Source: Ochrobactrum vermis
GTDB lineage: Bacteria > Pseudomonadota > Alphaproteobacteria > Rhizobiales > Rhizobiaceae
NCBI RefSeq assembly: GCF_002975205.1
Contig: NZ_PCOC01000001.1
Coordinates: 744,001 to 808,000, forward strand
DNA: 64,000 bases
Direction of reading: 5' to 3'
Shown: piece by piece, positions 1 through 8,459 of the stretch
Layout: every line of letters starts with the position of its first letter
How positions within the stretch are numbered: position 1 is the stretch's first letter
Position numbers and translations under genes: made by a program
Notes under the pieces: generated by a model
Database searches by the model: none
The model's input: only the letters and a program-made list of their open reading frames with translations
What the model was told of the DNA's origin: nothing

Positions 1-261
1 AGGGCTGCCAATACATCCCGTAGAACGCTGTGTCGCGCTTTTGCCGATATTCTTGATGTTACCCCTCAAGCCTATGTGCGAAGGCTCCGGTTACATAGAA
101 TTAGGCAGAATCTTGCCGGTGATGTGGAGCGAGCGTGTACGATAACTATCATTGCAAATAATTGGGGCGTCAGCGAACTTGGCAGATTTGCGAAATGGTA
201 TCATGATCTGTTTGGCGAGTTGCCTAGCCAAACACTTAAAAGAAGCCGCGCTGTCGCTTGA
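1..261 (+). CDS. AraC-family transcriptional regulator, C-terminal part
   Basis: The reading frame is open from the first base and ends in TGA at 261, so only the C-terminal 86 residues are present. They match the AraC/XylS DNA-binding domain: a first helix-turn-helix ending in 'SRRTLCRAF', then 'TPQAYVRRLRLHRIRQ', then the second element 'WGVSELGRFAKWYHDLFGE' and the usual 'PSQTLKR' tail. The N-terminal sensing domain lies outside the window, so the inducer and targets cannot be inferred. The family call is firm; the function is open. Confidence 0.85.
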   Translation, partial: RAANTSRRTLCRAFADILDVTPQAYVRRLRLHRIRQNLAGDVERACTITIIANNWGVSELGRFAKWYHDLFGELPSQTLKRSRAVA

Positions 262-609
262 TGTCCACGATATCTGTCTTGGTTAACATATTGTAAGAGA
301 TAGCTTCTTTACAAATGCATCCTCAGGATGCTCCAGTATTTAATTAAATCGTTAGCAGAATGGATGCTATATTACAATCGGACAAACTCCATTTGCCGGT
401 CTGCATCAACAGATCACGGAATATCTAAATCTATTGTATATCAGGTTTTGCTAGAAGCGGAAGATCTGGGAAAATATTTCATGGAAAGCACCATGCACCC
501 GACGCTAAGGCTTATAAATTTACAGTAACAAGGGTAGCTTGTTACCGTTTCACTCTCGACATTTTCTTGAGGTTCGGTGATCTTCTTCGGGGCGCGCAGG
601 AGGAGAAGC
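262..609. other. AT-rich intergenic stretch, no supported gene
   Basis: About 350 bases separate the AraC fragment from the binding-protein gene. A 66-codon open frame (328-528) lacks a clear ribosome binding site and resembles no family I know. The purine-rich run just before 610 is the ribosome binding site of the next gene. I see no terminator or repeat. Confidence 0.5.
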
Positions 610-1569
610 ATGTATTATCTCAACAGAAAGATTTTTCTCGTAACAACTTTGCTGGTGGGATTACCGGCAATCCCATCCATTGCAGCTGATCTTGTTATCG
701 CGATGCCAAACTGGCCGTCTGGCCAGGCATCTGCAAATATCATGAAGGTAGTCATCAAAGATCAGCTGGGAATAGATGCCAAGGTCGAGGAGATGGGTAC
801 GCTAATTGCTTTCGCTGGTCTCGAGACGGGGGCTGTGGACGTGCATCCCGAAATCTGGCGGCCGAACCTCGACAATCTAGTCAAAAAGTACGTCGATGAA
901 GAAAAGAAGATAGCATTGAGCCCAAAAAGTATGCCGGCCTGGCAGGGTATCTGCGCCACGCGCGCCGCCGTGGAAACGGTTGGCATTCGAGACATTAATG
1001 ATCTCAATGATCCCGAGAAAACCGCCAAACTGGACACTAACGGGGACGGCAAAGGAGAGATGTGGGTGGGAGCCTCCTCCTGGTCAATGACGCCGATCGA
1101 AAAAATCCGGGCCAACAGCTACGGTTATTCGAAAAATCTGGACTTGCTCGAAACTAGCGAAGAAGTTGGAATGGCCGCAGTGGATGCCGCAGAAGCGATT
1201 GGTCAACCCATGGTCTTTGCCTGCTATGCGCCTCATTATGTTTTCGAGTTGCACGATATACAGCGGCTGACCGAACCAGAGCACGATGCGTCTCAGTGGA
1301 GGATCATTTTCCCAACCGAAGATCCGGCGTGGTTTACAAAATCAATTGCCAGAACGGCGTGGTCAAAAGGGCAGGTGCAGATAGGCTATGCAGCTTCCCT
1401 GGAAAAGCGGTATCCGGATGTAGTCAAGGTGCTGAACAAAATTGATTTTACTCCCGAAGAGGCTTCTCAGATGGCATATGCGCTCGAAGTCGAGAAACGG
1501 AAGCCATACGACTACGCGGTTAACTGGGTTGCGTCACACAAAGATCGCATCAAGGGATGGGTTCAATGA
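610..1569 (+). CDS. Glycine betaine/choline-type ABC transporter substrate-binding protein (OpuAC-like)
   Basis: A 319-residue periplasmic binding protein of the OpuAC type. I place the start at ATG 610 because a strong AGGAGGAG sits just upstream; a GTG at 577 would add 11 residues before the signal peptide. Residues 1-25 form a signal peptide. Aromatic ligand-cage segments of quaternary-amine binders are present: 'MPNWPSGQA' near the N-terminus, 'HPEIWRPN', 'MPAWQGICA', 'GASSWSMTP' and 'FACYAPHY'. No permease or ATPase gene is adjacent, so this is an orphan binding protein here. Its stop overlaps the next start (ATGA), which implies translational coupling with the L,D-transpeptidase. The exact ligand is inferred only. 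Confidence 0.85.
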   Translation: MYYLNRKIFLVTTLLVGLPAIPSIAADLVIAMPNWPSGQASANIMKVVIKDQLGIDAKVEEMGTLIAFAGLETGAVDVHPEIWRPNLDNLVKKYVDEEKKIALSPKSMPAWQGICATRAAVETVGIRDINDLNDPEKTAKLDTNGDGKGEMWVGASSWSMTPIEKIRANSYGYSKNLDLLETSEEVGMAAVDAAEAIGQPMVFACYAPHYVFELHDIQRLTEPEHDASQWRIIFPTEDPAWFTKSIARTAWSKGQVQIGYAASLEKRYPDVVKVLNKIDFTPEEASQMAYALEVEKRKPYDYAVNWVASHKDRIKGWVQ

Positions 1570-2261
1570 ACGAGACACTTCCGCCCCGTTTAACACTTGG
1601 CAAACAGCGAATTCTGACAGCTCTTTTCTGTGCAGGTGTCGGGATTGCGAGTTTCGCGGGACTTGCATGGGCTGCGGGGACCCAGGTTTATAACCCCGCG
1701 ACCCGGCAGTGGACCGATTACAATCGCTCGAAGGCTTACCAATACTTTAAAAAGAATGGACAGGTCCCCGAGGCTTTCCGCCGACAGGTGGTTGCATTTA
1801 GAACGGCAGAAGAGCCCGGTACGATCATTATCGATGGCAATCAGCATTTTCTCTACCTAGTTCAGCCCAATCGACAGGCCGTTCGTTATGGAATCGGGGT
1901 TGGGCGAGAAGGATTTGGCTGGGCCGGGATAGTTAGGGTCGGTCGTATGGCTGAATGGCCGACGTGGACCCCACCAGCGGAAATGGTTGCGCGGGATCCA
2001 AATGCCGTAAAGTTTGCCGGGGGAATGCCGGGCGGGCCTGATAACCCCTTGGGCGCGCGGGCTCTTTATCTCTACAGCGGCGATCAGGATACGATTTATC
2101 GAATCCACGGAACTCCGGAGCCGTGGACAATAGGCCTAGACGTTTCATCTGGCTGTGTTCGCATGAACAATGATGACGTCACAGATCTCTATTCGCGAAT
2201 AAATGTAGGTGCAAAAGTGGTCGTTTTGATGCAAGGCGCGGCACTTTATAAGGGTATTTAG
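1566..2261 (+). CDS. L,D-transpeptidase (YkuD domain)
   Basis: A 231-residue protein with an N-terminal hydrophobic segment (about 15-37) that acts as export signal or anchor. The YkuD domain follows from about residue 83, with the catalytic signature His181-Gly-Thr, then Ser-Gly-Cys197-Val-Arg199-Met. Enzymes of this family make 3-3 peptidoglycan cross-links or attach proteins to peptidoglycan in the periplasm, and alphaproteobacteria often carry many paralogues. Start 1566 overlaps the previous stop and has AAGGGA upstream; an in-frame ATG at 1557 is the alternative. It belongs to a three-gene unit with the binding protein before it and the lipoprotein after it, an unusual pairing. Confidence 0.92.
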   Translation: MNETLPPRLTLGKQRILTALFCAGVGIASFAGLAWAAGTQVYNPATRQWTDYNRSKAYQYFKKNGQVPEAFRRQVVAFRTAEEPGTIIIDGNQHFLYLVQPNRQAVRYGIGVGREGFGWAGIVRVGRMAEWPTWTPPAEMVARDPNAVKFAGGMPGGPDNPLGARALYLYSGDQDTIYRIHGTPEPWTIGLDVSSGCVRMNNDDVTDLYSRINVGAKVVVLMQGAALYKGI

Positions 2262-2272
2262 GGAGGAAACTA

Positions 2273-2602
2273 ATGCCATCTGTGAATTTAAGCTCTCCGA
2301 AAGCGGTGAACGTGCTTGTCTGTAGTGTGCCCTTTCTGTTCACGCTTGCGGGATGTGTCAGTAGTGGTCCGACGCCTGATCAGATGTCCCGAACAGCTGT
2401 GGAAACCGCGCCTGCGGATTTGCAACTCGTATGTGCGAGTGAAGCATCCAGAATGTTGTCGACCAACGCAAACAAAACGCTTCCTGTCAGTTCTCGCAAA
2501 ATCGACGCAAGCACATATGAAGTACGGCTTAGCGCTGAGGGAAAATATGCGAACTGCACTGTCGCTCAGAATGGAAGTGTGCTTGCGGTTAATGCTGAAT
2601 AG
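2273..2602 (+). CDS. Small putative lipoprotein
   Basis: A 109-residue protein starting 11 bases after the L,D-transpeptidase stop, with GGGAGG as ribosome binding site. It has a lipoprotein signal: a hydrophobic stretch ending in 'LAGC' with the lipobox Cys at about residue 28. The mature part contains two further cysteines ('LVCASEA' and 'ANCTVA') that could form a disulfide. I do not recognise a family. The spacing suggests co-transcription with the two genes before it, so a cell-envelope role is likely but not shown. Confidence 0.75.
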   Translation: MPSVNLSSPKAVNVLVCSVPFLFTLAGCVSSGPTPDQMSRTAVETAPADLQLVCASEASRMLSTNANKTLPVSSRKIDASTYEVRLSAEGKYANCTVAQNGSVLAVNAE

Positions 2603-3420
2603 TGCCGAGACGGATTGCCAATCGTTTTGAAGTAGGGGTAACGTGATCGTTCAGATAAATCGGTCACATACCCATTATTGCAGATGGCTGTAGTTAGTCG
2701 CAATAGCGGGGGACGCACTGAATCTTCCCCATGGTGCATTCAGCATTATTGCAACGGTAATCTGATGCGGTGTGTTTGGCAAATAGCATTGTGAAGGTTG
2801 CAACCTCAGAAACAAAAAGCGACGAAGTTATATGAAATAAAAATACAGCTTTTCGTGTCAATAGTGTCATCAAGAATCAAGTCTGGAAAAAAATGAAATC
2901 AGGATCGACAAGTTTCTTGAGAAAATTGAAGATTATTTAGCGCGGAGAGTTCTAAATGAAGCAGTACTATATTTATATGTGAAAAAATAGCAAATTGAGG
3001 CTTTCCGCGATTCAAGCTGTATTTTTGCTTGGACCGTTATTGGTTTGTGAAGGCGGCTATTATATCGGTTGTTTCCAGGGGGAGGTCTGTCGAAAATCGG
3101 AGAACGTAGGTGTGGTAGTCACGGTTTTCTGGATTTACTTGCATTCCTTCTTGCTCCCACGCTGTCATATTCAACTACCCGTTTCAGCGAGTGCCGGGAA
3201 GGTGCGAAACAAGATTCCGTCACAACGAGGCACCTGATGATTTTGGCACGAATAGCATAGCTCAGGCACGGTCTGTTCGACACTATCTGCATAATTCTTA
3301 TTGAGAGGACTTTAGCCAAGAAAAAGAATCGCACTCAGCTATTCCCTCGAACATAGCACCGCATGAAAGATACAATTGAGTGGTCCCGCCCAATCAACAT
3401 GTAAATATATCTTAGTAGGG
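2603..3420. other. Long AT-rich region without a convincing gene
   Basis: About 800 bases with low coding density. Open frames at 2995-3237 and 3069-3260 lack good ribosome binding sites and family resemblance. A short open stretch at 2865-2991, without a start codon, has protein-like composition (rich in charged residues and Leu/Val) and may be a decayed gene end. I see no terminator, tRNA or insertion-sequence end. Confidence 0.5.
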
Positions 3421-4227
3421 ATGGTGGATATGAGGTTTAATCAGTTCTGTGCGTGTGCTTTCGTAAGTGCAATTAGCGTGTTTCACACTGCGTATGCTCA
3501 AGATTCAGATCTGGCGAAACAGCTGTCAAATCCAATTGCCTCCCTCATTAGTGTTCCGATGCAATTTAACTACGACAGCGGATTTGGTCCTGCAAATGGC
3601 TACAAATCGACGTTGAATATACAGCCCGTAATTCCGATTTCGTTAAACGATGACTGGAATGTAATTTCGCGCACAATCGTACCGATTGTGTGGCAGAACA
3701 ACATTGTTGGAGATTCCGGGTATCAGGCGGGCTTGGGCGATACACTTCAAAGTTTTTTCTTCTCGCCAAAACAACCAACTGCAAACGGGATCATATGGGG
3801 GGCAGGGCCGGCATTTCTTCTTCCCACCGGAACAAACGAGTTATTAGGCGGTAGAAAATTTGGCCTTGGTCCAACCGCAGTGATCCTAAAACAGGAAGGG
3901 CCATGGACGATTGGAGCTCTGGCCAATCATATTTGGTCCGTAGCTGGTAGTGGTGAACGCCCAGATGTCAGCTCGACATTCCTTCAGCCATTTGTGTCCT
4001 ACACTACCAAGGATGCGTGGACTTTTGCATTGAACACTGAAAGCACTTATAATTGGGAAGATAGTGAATGGAGCGTACCTATTAACTTTACCGTAGCCAA
4101 ACTGGTTAAGTTTGGAGAACAACCCGTGAGCTTGCAAGTAGGCGCGCGCTATTGGGCCCAATCACCGGAAAATGGGCCGGACGGCTGGGGCTTGCGTAGT
4201 AGTATTACGTTTCTGTTTCCGAAGTAA
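3421..4227 (+). CDS. Putative outer-membrane beta-barrel protein (phenol_MetA_deg/transporter-like)
   Basis: About 268 residues. The N-terminus is a signal peptide, with likely cleavage after 'HTAYA' before 'QDSDLAKQL'. The mature part is rich in alternating aromatic and polar strands ('MQFNYDSGFGPANGYKSTL', 'ISRTIVPIVWQ') and ends in 'SITFLFPK', as in outer-membrane barrels. The layout resembles the MetA-pathway phenol degradation/transporter-like family often found as a lone gene in rhizobia. ATG 3421 and ATG 3430 are both possible starts; 3430 gives a tighter signal peptide. The substrate is unknown. It precedes the large regulator-like gene on the same strand. Confidence 0.7.
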   Translation: MVDMRFNQFCACAFVSAISVFHTAYAQDSDLAKQLSNPIASLISVPMQFNYDSGFGPANGYKSTLNIQPVIPISLNDDWNVISRTIVPIVWQNNIVGDSGYQAGLGDTLQSFFFSPKQPTANGIIWGAGPAFLLPTGTNELLGGRKFGLGPTAVILKQEGPWTIGALANHIWSVAGSGERPDVSSTFLQPFVSYTTKDAWTFALNTESTYNWEDSEWSVPINFTVAKLVKFGEQPVSLQVGARYWAQSPENGPDGWGLRSSITFLFPK

Positions 4228-4354
4228 CAAGAAGTATCGAGGGTTCTTATTGGGTTTAACCTCGAACGCATCGCCGGGCAATATCGAGATGGGAGGAGTG
4301 TGAGGGGTGAAATTTCTCTTAAGAGCGGAATTCAGCAGGCTGGGATAAAATTTT

Positions 4355-6139
4355 ATGCCCATTGGCGCGAACAGTTTACCGACACTGCAGACGCATCCTC
4401 ACAAAGAGGCCGTTCGCCGAGAACTGCAACGAATACTAGAAAGCTCAGACTTCCGCTCAACGCCAAGGCGACGGCAGTTGCTGAGCTACCTTGTCGAGCA
4501 ACTTCTGGCAGGAAGGGCAAGCGCTCTCAAAGGATATACCATCGCGACGGTTGTATTCGGTCGCGATGAGACGTTTGATCCGCAGACCGATCCGATTGTG
4601 CGCTTGGAGGCCCGGAGACTAAGACACGATCTGGATAGTTATTATGTATCTGCCGGACGCAATAATCCTTTGCGTATTACAATTCCGAAAGGTCAATATA
4701 TACCTGTAGTTGAGGATGTGGCAACGCTCGCGACTGAGGCCACATCTACTAGTGGACCTGATGTTCGTTCCGGGCCAAGGGAGGCAGATGGCAGGCAGAC
4801 CACGGGGGGGCTTCATGGGGGAACGAAAGTACTGGTAGGACTGGCGCTCGCAGTATGTTTATTGCTTTTCGGCAGTATATACTGGTTTCAATCATCCGAT
4901 GTCGGGATAGCTCATGGCCCGGCGATCGCAGTACTTCCATTTACGACCTACGGAGCACTAGCCGATAAGGATCCTCTCGGCAGGCGTATGACTGATGCCA
5001 TAATTAAGGGTCTGGATAGGTTTTCCAATATTCGGTTGTATGCGCCGCAACTGGATAATGGTAAAGACGCCGATCCCATTCTGAATGCGCGCGAGATTGG
5101 GCTTGATTATCTCCTGGATGGGACGGTTGTGCTTACCGAAAATAACTCCTCGTTGCGCGTTACCGCCCGGCTGCTCGATGTAGCTACCCGACAAATTGTG
5201 TGGATTGGTGAATATAACCGGGACTACTTGGCGAGCTCATTTCTCAGTATAGAGGATGATATCTCGGCATCGGCCGCATCCGCACTAAGTGAGCCATATG
5301 GAGTAATCCGAAACCGAAAGAGCATGAAACTGCTAAATTGGAGTGCCGACAACTCTGCGAGCTATGAATGTATCATGACGGCATATGAGTATAGAAGATC
5401 CTTGAGCCTGGATGCTTTCAAACCCGCTCTTGCATGCCTTGAGGATACGATTGAAAGAGATCCTGGGTATGCCGATGCTTGGGCAATGCTGGGGTGGTTG
5501 CAGATGGATGCGGGGCGTTTTGGCTGGCCTCCGAACATCGACAAGTCAGCTGCTTACGAGCGTGGCCTGCGTTCAGCCTTGCATGGTCTGTCGCTGGAAA
5601 GCCGAAACATTAACGCTTTGAAAGCCCTGGGGTCCATCTATCATTACATGGGGGATTTCACCCTTAGTGAGCGTTATCAACGAGAGGCTCTCAAACTCAA
5701 TCCGAACGATCCTGATACATTAGCCCAACTGGGGTGGCGGCTGGCTGTTCGCGGCAACTTTGATGAGGGCGTCGCCATGCTTCAGTCGGCGATTGCAAAA
5801 TCAGCAAGTCCGCCTGGTTGGTATTACCATCTCGTTGTGATCGATTGTTACTTGAAAAACCAATACGAAGAAATGCTTAGACTTGCATTGGCATCCAGCA
5901 TTGATGGTTCGGCAATGAGTTGGTCGTTTGTAGCCATTGCAGAGGGAAAACTGGGAAAAAAGGAGTCCGCAAAACGTGCCTTGGAGCGGATGGCCCAGAT
6001 TTCACCGGAACTGGCAAGGGATCCCTTTGGTGTATACAAAAAACATCAAGCAACAGATGCCATTGCCTCTGTTTTGGTGGACGGATTGCGAAATGCTGGT
6101 TGGCAGGGCACACCGCTGGCCCATAACGACATACAATGA
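4355..6139 (+). CDS. Membrane protein with N-terminal winged-helix-like domain, TolB-like domain and TPR repeats
   Basis: 594 residues in four parts. Residues about 18-118 match a domain common in rhizobia, with 'RRELQRILESSDFRSTPRRR', 'LKGYTIATVVFGRDETFDP', 'DPIVRLEARRLRHDLDSYY' and 'IPKGQYIP'; it resembles winged-helix domains fused to TolB-like or cyclase modules. A linker and one transmembrane helix (about 153-175) follow. Residues about 188-320 look like a TolB N-terminal domain ('AIAVLPFTTYG', 'DYLLDGTVV'). The rest contains TPR-like pairs ('DPGYADAWAMLGWLQMDAGR', 'NPNDPDTLAQLGWRLAVRGN'). No catalytic cyclase domain is present. It may be a one-component sensor or regulator; DNA binding by a membrane-tethered domain is inference. 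Confidence 0.8.
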   Translation: MPIGANSLPTLQTHPHKEAVRRELQRILESSDFRSTPRRRQLLSYLVEQLLAGRASALKGYTIATVVFGRDETFDPQTDPIVRLEARRLRHDLDSYYVSAGRNNPLRITIPKGQYIPVVEDVATLATEATSTSGPDVRSGPREADGRQTTGGLHGGTKVLVGLALAVCLLLFGSIYWFQSSDVGIAHGPAIAVLPFTTYGALADKDPLGRRMTDAIIKGLDRFSNIRLYAPQLDNGKDADPILNAREIGLDYLLDGTVVLTENNSSLRVTARLLDVATRQIVWIGEYNRDYLASSFLSIEDDISASAASALSEPYGVIRNRKSMKLLNWSADNSASYECIMTAYEYRRSLSLDAFKPALACLEDTIERDPGYADAWAMLGWLQMDAGRFGWPPNIDKSAAYERGLRSALHGLSLESRNINALKALGSIYHYMGDFTLSERYQREALKLNPNDPDTLAQLGWRLAVRGNFDEGVAMLQSAIAKSASPPGWYYHLVVIDCYLKNQYEEMLRLALASSIDGSAMSWSFVAIAEGKLGKKESAKRALERMAQISPELARDPFGVYKKHQATDAIASVLVDGLRNAGWQGTPLAHNDIQ

Positions 6140-6170
6140 ACAATCTGATGCATGTCAGTGGAACCAACGT

Positions 6171-6234
6171 GACCTGAGCAGACCATCAATTTATTATGGC
6201 CGCCTGATCTCTCCGACAAAGCTCCGCTCAGGTC
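6171..6234. repeat. Inverted repeat between convergent genes
   Basis: GACCTGAGC at 6171-6179 is repeated in inverse as GCTCAGGTC at 6226-6234, 46 bases apart. It lies between the end of the TPR protein gene and the end of the convergent gene at 6282. It could fold at the 3' end of the transcript, but there is no T-run, so I do not call it a terminator. Confidence 0.4.
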
Positions 6235-6281
6235 TTTCGTTGCGTTTTCCAACGCGGTTTCCTGGTAGAAATAAAAAGGAA

Positions 6282-6941
6282 TTAACGTGCTGTAGCCTGT
6301 GAGAAACCCACACCTGTAATCTGATCACCATCAAGCCGGTAGACCAGTGATTGCTTGACGATGGCTTCAGAATTTCGCTGTTCGTTAGCATAACGTATAA
6401 ACTTCTTGGCGTCTGTTGCACCAAAGCGATCTTCCAATTTTTTCCTGTCATCGTCTAAAGCTGGAACGGGCAATACAATTTCTGTGAGATCAATCTTCGG
6501 GGTAGAGCAATCTTGGGCCTTGTCATCGGCAACTTCCGTGGCGATGAGTGACAAAATGGCTTTCTTAGCCTCTTGATTGGAAAAACCATCCGAGATGAAC
6601 CAAATCCGCCTCGACAGATTGTCCTTAGTTATTTCATAGCATAGCCACGAAGTTTTTAACCCGAGCGCTTCCCGCATATGAGTGGAACCGCCCAGAATTT
6701 CCCGGATTTGTGCAAGTGAAGTGGCTCCGAGTGAAACATCCACCGACCCAATCTTTACGAGGTTCTGGAAAGGTTCGCGGTATTGCACGGTGGCTGTAGC
6801 TGTGCCTCCGCCAAGGATCAATGCAGGGAATCCGGTTAGTTTATAACCATCGGCATCGGCTGACAAAGCGGTAGCGGTGGCGCAGGCCGCTAAAACGATC
6901 GTGACACTTCCGAATTTTAATCTCTTCGGCCAGGAAATCAT
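6282..6941 (-). CDS. Unrecognised secreted protein
   Basis: 219 residues with an N-terminal hydrophobic segment (about 10-27, 'GSVTIVLAACATATALSA') that looks like a signal peptide; the Cys in it is not followed by a normal lipobox context. The mature part carries 'DVSLGATSLAQIREILGG', a predicted helix often seen in small beta-lactamase-inhibitor-like or SmpA-like folds, and two more Cys ('SWLCYEI' and 'DCSTPKI'). I cannot name the family. It is convergent with the TPR protein and stands alone, in an AT-rich setting. Confidence 0.65.
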   Translation of the reverse strand: MISWPKRLKFGSVTIVLAACATATALSADADGYKLTGFPALILGGGTATATVQYREPFQNLVKIGSVDVSLGATSLAQIREILGGSTHMREALGLKTSWLCYEITKDNLSRRIWFISDGFSNQEAKKAILSLIATEVADDKAQDCSTPKIDLTEIVLPVPALDDDRKKLEDRFGATDAKKFIRYANEQRNSEAIVKQSLVYRLDGDQITGVGFSQATAR

Positions 6942-7339
6942 GTAAGCTCTCCGTTTCTGCCTCTCTTATACTCGGTACATAAACTCGTACAAAAATCGTT
7001 GTGCAATGAACTAATTAATGTAGTCGAAAACGATGTTTTGAACAGTATAAAGCTATCTTTAAATTTACTTATTTTCAGGAGCAAATCATTTTGCTGACCG
7101 CTACCTGGCTTGCCAAAAGTTATATACAGCAACGCGCGCTTAGATACCAAACCATGCTGATTGGAAGTATCGAAATTGAACGTCCTGTAAATCTGCCAGC
7201 GTCACAGTCTTGCTTCTGGATATGTGATAGAAAACCATGGTAAGCAGTCGCGCGACGGCAAACGCGCTCCTCAGGTATGGCATGGATGCCATCGATGCCT
7301 TGACTGACGCGGGTACTTAGCATCAACGGGAGAGAGTCT
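6942..7339. other. Intergenic region at the edge of the accessory stretch
   Basis: About 400 bases between two divergent genes, so it should contain promoters for both. Base composition shifts from AT-rich to the normal GC-richer level near 7,200. Short open frames here have no family resemblance. I see no tRNA or repeat that would mark an island end. Confidence 0.45.
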
Positions 7340-8047
7340 ATGACCGAACAGACCAAGCCTATCGAATTGTATTATTGGCCGACACCGAACGGTTTCAAGA
7401 TCAGCATTATGTTGGAAGAACTGGGCGTTCCCTACGAGGTCAAATATGTCAATATCGGTAGGGGAGATCAGTTCCAGCCGGACTTTCTGAAGATTGCTCC
7501 GAACAACCGCATGCCTGCCATCATTGATCCGGAAGGGCCGGGCGGCGAACCGATTTCGGTATTCGAATCCGGTGCGATCCTGCAATATCTCGGGCGAAAA
7601 TTCGGCAAATTCTACCCAACCGATGAACGCAAGCGCGTCGCCGTTGACGAATGGCTGATGTGGCAGATGGGCGGACTGGGCCCGATGTCGGGGCAGGCTG
7701 GGCATTTCCGTGTCTATGCGCCGGAGAAGGTACAGTATGGCATCGACCGCTATACCAATGAGGTCAACCGTCTCTATGGTGTCCTGAACAAGCAGTTGGA
7801 CGGCAAGGATTACATCGCAGGCGAATATTCAATTGCTGACATGGCTTCGATAGGCTGGATCAACGCCTATAAGAATTATGACCAGAACCTGGATGACTTC
7901 CCGAATTTGAAGCGCTGGCACGAGACGATGAATGCTCGTCCGGCGGTACAGCGCGGTTTACTCGTCGGGAAAGAAGAGCGAGAAAAATCCAATCTGGCAA
8001 CCGACAAGGATGCCCAGAAAATTCTTTTCGGCCAGAAGGCGCGTTGA
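7340..8047 (+). CDS. yfcG: Glutathione S-transferase-like disulfide-bond oxidoreductase (YfcG/YghU type)
   Basis: 235 residues with the two-domain GST fold. The N-terminal thioredoxin-like domain begins 'IELYYWPTPNGFKISIMLEE', the Thr-Pro-Asn signature of E. coli YfcG, and includes 'NNRMPAIID' with the cis-Pro and 'FESGAILQYL'. The helical C-terminal domain has 'QMGGLGPMSGQAGHF' and 'YSIADMASIGW'. YfcG enzymes reduce disulfides using bound glutathione rather than acting as classical transferases. A GGGAGAGAG ribosome binding site precedes the ATG. A clear terminator follows, so it is monocistronic. Confidence 0.92.
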   Translation: MTEQTKPIELYYWPTPNGFKISIMLEELGVPYEVKYVNIGRGDQFQPDFLKIAPNNRMPAIIDPEGPGGEPISVFESGAILQYLGRKFGKFYPTDERKRVAVDEWLMWQMGGLGPMSGQAGHFRVYAPEKVQYGIDRYTNEVNRLYGVLNKQLDGKDYIAGEYSIADMASIGWINAYKNYDQNLDDFPNLKRWHETMNARPAVQRGLLVGKEEREKSNLATDKDAQKILFGQKAR

Positions 8048-8062
8048 ATATCTGACAAGAAG

Positions 8063-8089
8063 AAAGGGCGGCCTCAACGCCGCCCTTTT
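8063..8089 (+). terminator. Intrinsic terminator after the yfcG-like gene
   Basis: GGGCGGC (8066-8072) pairs with GCCGCCC (8079-8085) across a six-base loop and is followed by TTTT. Confidence 0.9.
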
Positions 8090-8111
8090 GGATTTCGCAT
8101 ATTACCGAATA

Positions 8112-8459
8112 TTACTGGCGTGCTAAACTCTCGCTCTTGCAGATCAAGCCGCCCATCACACAACCTGAAAGCGAAAGCGTGTTGCCCTTGACGCTGGCCT
8201 TTCCGGTGTAGGTCTTACCTTCATCGAGCTTGTTGACCTCACCCTTGTAGCTGCCGCCGGTGCCCGACATCGTGCCGATTGATTTGCCCTTGTATTCGCC
8301 AGTCTGCACGGTACCGCAGAATTTGTTGGCGCCGCAGGACGTGTAGCTAATGATCGTGCCGTTCGGTCGCTTCCACGTGCCGAGAATTCCTTCCTCGGCA
8401 AGGGCAGGCGCGCCAAAGGTGGCTACAAGCGTCATTCCAAGAATAAGTGTGCGGATCAT
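8112..8459 (-). CDS. Small exported DUF2147-type protein
   Basis: 115 residues. The start at 8459 is set by GGGAGGAAAG directly upstream and by the signal peptide 'MIRTLILGMTLVATFGAPALA' up to about residue 21; the longer open frame upstream has no such signal. The mature part follows the DUF2147 pattern 'GTWKRPNGTIISYTSCG', 'FCGTV' and 'SLSGC', a small beta-rich periplasmic fold. Its function is unknown; relatives are annotated only by domain. It is convergent with the yfcG-like gene. An inverted repeat about 105 bases upstream may be its operator. Confidence 0.85.
   Translation of the reverse strand: MIRTLILGMTLVATFGAPALAEEGILGTWKRPNGTIISYTSCGANKFCGTVQTGEYKGKSIGTMSGTGGSYKGEVNKLDEGKTYTGKASVKGNTLSLSGCVMGGLICKSESLARQ

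Noticed and set aside
2865..2991. Protein-like open stretch ending at TAG near 2991
   Set aside because: It has no ATG or GTG start; at most it is a decayed gene end.
2995..3260. Open frames in the 2603-3420 gap
   Set aside because: They lack ribosome binding sites, overlap each other in different frames and show no family resemblance.
7151..7339. Short frame (about 29 codons) upstream of the yfcG-like gene
   Set aside because: No ribosome binding site and no recognisable product.
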